From Oscillibacter sp. (lineage in GTDB: Bacteria > Bacillota > Clostridia > Oscillospirales > Oscillospiraceae), in assembly GCA_009773995.1 (NCBI GenBank), contig VSMY01000100.1, positions 1-9,143 of the forward strand: 9,143 nt of DNA, read 5' to 3'. This document shows positions 7,024 to 9,143 of this stretch, piece after piece (the first letter of the stretch is position 1; every line of letters starts with the position of its first letter). A program made the translations under genes and the position numbers. The notes beneath the pieces were generated by a model, which made no database searches, was not told where the DNA came from, and saw nothing but the letters and a program-made list of their open reading frames with translations.

Positions 7024-7854
7024 TCAGGAGGCGCCCTCCCCCGTCCGGGAGCCTCCGGCGGTGACCGCGCCGGTGAAACAGTTGACGAAGTAGTCCTCCG
7101 TATCGGTGACGATGCGCCATGCCGGGTCCAGGGACATGGAGGCCCCGGCGGTCTGGAGCTCATAGCACAGCCGGGCGTCCGTCACCGTGGAAGCCACCGC
7201 CGCGCTCTCCCGCCGCATCCGCTGAAAGGCCGTCAGGGCCCCGGCGGCGGAGAGGGGTTCCTCCCCCGAAACGGGGGTTCCGGTCTTGGGCAGCAGCGTG
7301 CCGCTGACGGCGGTGAGGATCCGGTTTTCCACGGTGAAGGTCACCGTGCAGTTGAACACCGGAAGCTTGCCGTAGACCCCCGGCGTGGTGAACACGCCGC
7401 TGCCCTCCTCGTCCAGCTGGACAGCGGGGTCCTCGTAGGAAAAGGTCCGGCAGAACTCCCGGCAGAAGTCCTCCACGTCCCCCTCCGCCAGGGTCCCGGC
7501 GGCCTCAAAGCCGCCGCTGGAGCGGAAGAGGGCCTCCCCGGAGGCTCCGGCGTAGTGGAAGATGCCGCCGCCCTGGTCCATGGAGGATGGAGCTCCGCCC
7601 AGGAGGAAGGCGGCGGCCTGCTCTTCCAGGGCGGCGTCCCGAATCAGGGCCACGCCGCCGGGGGGAACGTCCCGGGAGACGGCTCCGGGGTCCAGGGTCA
7701 TGCCGTCCTCCTGGAACAGGGCCGCCAGCTGCTCCGCCGTGCGGTGGAAGGCGTCCCGCTCCGCCGCCCGGCGCTGGGCCAGGGAAAAGAGCAGGAACGC
7801 GTTCAGCAGGACCAGGATCAATAGGATGATGTTTTTCAGGCGGAAGCGTTCCAT
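7024..7854 (-). CDS. YycI-like regulator of the WalRK two-component system
   Basis: A 276-residue membrane-anchored protein. A charged N-terminus (MERFRLKN) is followed by one hydrophobic segment (residues about 8-26, IILLILVLLNAFLLFSLA), and the rest, about 250 residues, should lie outside the membrane. The C-terminal part reads SLDPAWRIVTDTEDYFVNCFTGAV (near 240-263), a pattern of the YycI/PepSY-like fold. In Bacillus, YycI (about 280 residues) pairs with YycH and restrains the sensor kinase WalK. Length, topology and position (after a YycH-like gene, upstream of walJ-rlmH) support the call; the overall sequence is divergent, so it relies partly on context. The ATG at 7854 has GAGAGG upstream and lies 12 nt after the yycH stop. 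A strong terminator follows the gene. Residues 230-276 are followed by a Gly/Ser-rich tail (TAGGSRTGEGAS). Confidence 0.72.
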   Translation of the reverse strand: MERFRLKNIILLILVLLNAFLLFSLAQRRAAERDAFHRTAEQLAALFQEDGMTLDPGAVSRDVPPGGVALIRDAALEEQAAAFLLGGAPSSMDQGGGIFHYAGASGEALFRSSGGFEAAGTLAEGDVEDFCREFCRTFSYEDPAVQLDEEGSGVFTTPGVYGKLPVFNCTVTFTVENRILTAVSGTLLPKTGTPVSGEEPLSAAGALTAFQRMRRESAAVASTVTDARLCYELQTAGASMSLDPAWRIVTDTEDYFVNCFTGAVTAGGSRTGEGAS

Positions 7855-7866
7855 AGGGTGTTCCTC

Positions 7867-9129
7867 TCAATCCGACAGCCAATAGGCCCGGCATTCCCCG
7901 CCGCGCTCCGCGTAGCCGACGGAGAGCTCCTTTCCGGGGTCCGCGGCGGCCACGGCCAGGGCCTGGGGCAGGGGCAGCAGCAGGGAGGGCTCCTCCGCCG
8001 CCGTGTACTGCCGGAACCGAAGGCTCAGGGCGGTGACGGCGGCGCCGGTGAGGGTGACCTCCGCGGCGAAGCCGCCGTCCTGAAAGCGGACGGGCACGCC
8101 CTCCAGCTGGTAGCCGAAGCGGAGCACCGTCACGTCCCCGCTGCGGCGGAGGCTTTGAAGCCAGGGCTGAATCTCCCCGGAGACGGGGGCCAGGAGGCCC
8201 CCCAGCAATGACCCGGCTCCCAGGGCCGCCTCTCGGGCCGTGGGCAGGTCTCCGGCGGCCTTCACCCGGAGGCTGGGCTCGTCCCCGCTCTGGTAGTGGA
8301 TGGTGTTGTCCGGCCGGATGCGCAGGGTCCGGTCCCCGTCTATGATGAGCTCCGTGCCGTTGGACTCCGTGTGGCGGGTCCGGCTCCGGGGGTTGAAGCC
8401 CAAGGCGGAGAGGAGCCAGTCCGTCCCCCCCGCCAGGGGATCCCCCAGGGTATAAGCGGGCAGCTCCGGCGGCTGGGCGGGCAGCAGGGAGCAGGGGTCC
8501 AGCTCCCGCTCCAGGCCGCCGCCGTCCATGGCGAAGGAGGCGTCCCCCAGCTCATAGCGGCTGACGACCTGCTCCAGGCTGTCGGCGGAGACGGCGGTGG
8601 AGGCCCGGAAGCAGCTCTCCCCGCCGTCCCAGAGGTAGAGGACCGCCCCGCCTTCCTGGGGGACGATGAGCAGGCGCCGGGCGGAGAGGTCCTCCCGAGG
8701 GGAGACCTCCTCTCCCCCCCCCAGCAGGCCCGCCAGGACGGACAGGGGCAAAGGCTCCAGAAAGTCGTAGTAAAGGGAGGGGCCCCGCAGGGCCCGGAGA
8801 AAGTCCGCCCCGGTACAGGGGATATAGTCCCGGGCGGAGCCCAGGGCCTCCAGCAGGCGGCGGCCCAGGGGGTCGGCGAAGGCCGGGTCGGCGGTGGTGT
8901 ACGCCAGGCCGCCGCAGCGGCCGTAGTCCCCGGTGACGGCGGTGCGCACCGGGGCGGTGAGCTCCGCCGCCGGGGCCGCGGACTGGGCGGGGCCCGACGG
9001 CGCCTCGCTGGTGGTCAGGTTCAGGTTGTAAAGCTGGGTCTGGGTGAAGAGCACCGCCGCCGACAGGGCCAGCAGGGTGATGAGAATGTTCTGGACCAGG
9101 TTCCGGCGGTCCCGCCGCAGTTCCTCCAT
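7867..9129 (-). CDS. YycH-like regulator of the WalRK two-component system
   Basis: A 420-residue protein with a basic N-terminus (MEELRRDRRN), a single transmembrane segment at about 11-29 (LVQNILITLLALSAAVLF) and a large outer domain. In Bacillus, YycH is about 455 residues and, together with YycI, controls WalK through the membrane and outer domains. The segment ALGFNPRSRTRHTE, then GTELIIDGDRTLRIRPDNTIHY, in the middle-to-C-terminal part resembles the YycH pattern LGFNP...RTLR-PDGT-Y. A low-complexity Pro/Ala/Ser linker (about 40-58) follows the membrane helix. The ATG at 9129 has GGGAGG about 9 nt upstream. A TGA at 9135-9133 just before it may be the stop of the preceding gene, which would be expected to be walK, but only a few bases of it are in the window. 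It is followed after 12 nt by the yycI-like gene. The assignment depends on topology, that motif and gene order. Confidence 0.7.
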   Translation of the reverse strand: MEELRRDRRNLVQNILITLLALSAAVLFTQTQLYNLNLTTSEAPSGPAQSAAPAAELTAPVRTAVTGDYGRCGGLAYTTADPAFADPLGRRLLEALGSARDYIPCTGADFLRALRGPSLYYDFLEPLPLSVLAGLLGGGEEVSPREDLSARRLLIVPQEGGAVLYLWDGGESCFRASTAVSADSLEQVVSRYELGDASFAMDGGGLERELDPCSLLPAQPPELPAYTLGDPLAGGTDWLLSALGFNPRSRTRHTESNGTELIIDGDRTLRIRPDNTIHYQSGDEPSLRVKAAGDLPTAREAALGAGSLLGGLLAPVSGEIQPWLQSLRRSGDVTVLRFGYQLEGVPVRFQDGGFAAEVTLTGAAVTALSLRFRQYTAAEEPSLLLPLPQALAVAAADPGKELSVGYAERGGECRAYWLSD

Positions 9130-9143
9130 GGCTCAGCCCTCCC

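Overview
The window looks like a chromosomal housekeeping stretch from a GC-rich member of the Clostridia, most likely a gut-type Oscillospiraceae (relatives of Flavonifractor, Lawsonibacter or Oscillibacter). The evidence is strong GC bias in third codon positions, AT-rich promoters standing out from the coding DNA, good Shine-Dalgarno sites, frequent TTG starts, an S-layer-homology (SLH) protein, an oxygen-sensitive radical SAM enzyme, and Firmicutes-type yycH, yycI and walJ genes. The assignment is an inference, because no rRNA or marker comparison was possible. All nine genes lie on the minus strand, so transcription runs from high to low coordinates. The long plus-strand open frames are antisense shadows typical of GC-rich DNA.

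From right to left, the first unit is yycH-like (7867-9129) and yycI-like (7024-7854). Both encode single-pass membrane proteins with large outer domains. They are presumably the end of a walR-walK-yycH-yycI operon whose first genes lie outside the window. A strong intrinsic terminator (6957-6983) follows. The second unit has its own promoter near 6863-6891 and a leader of about 140 nt. It is a five-gene run: murA (peptidoglycan precursor synthesis), a GNAT acetyltransferase, a stand-alone TfoX C-terminal domain, walJ/yycJ (metallo-beta-lactamase-fold nuclease) and rlmH (23S rRNA methyltransferase). The last three genes are tightly packed: tfoX and walJ overlap by 4 nt, walJ and rlmH by 28 nt. 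This is the Bacillus order yycH-yycI-walJ-rlmH, but with murA, a GNAT gene and a tfoX-like gene between yycI and walJ and without the htrA-type protease gene.

Next come single-gene units. asnS (asparaginyl-tRNA synthetase, 1855-3249) starts from an extended -10 promoter just beyond the rlmH stop and ends at a hairpin terminator. A stand-alone radical SAM enzyme of unknown substrate (783-1670) has its own near-consensus promoter and a terminator hairpin. A secreted SLH-domain protein (1-603) runs off the left edge; its promoter is followed by a perfect inverted repeat at the predicted transcription start.

The most interesting unexplained structure is a perfect 15-bp inverted repeat (6706-6720 and 6916-6930) bracketing the murA promoter and leader. 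One arm covers the predicted murA TTG start codon. The other lies upstream of the murA promoter, so it would be present only in transcripts reading through from yycI. This suggests that read-through RNA could hide the murA start while RNA from murA's own promoter would not. No CRISPR array, tRNA, rRNA, insertion sequence or phage gene was seen.
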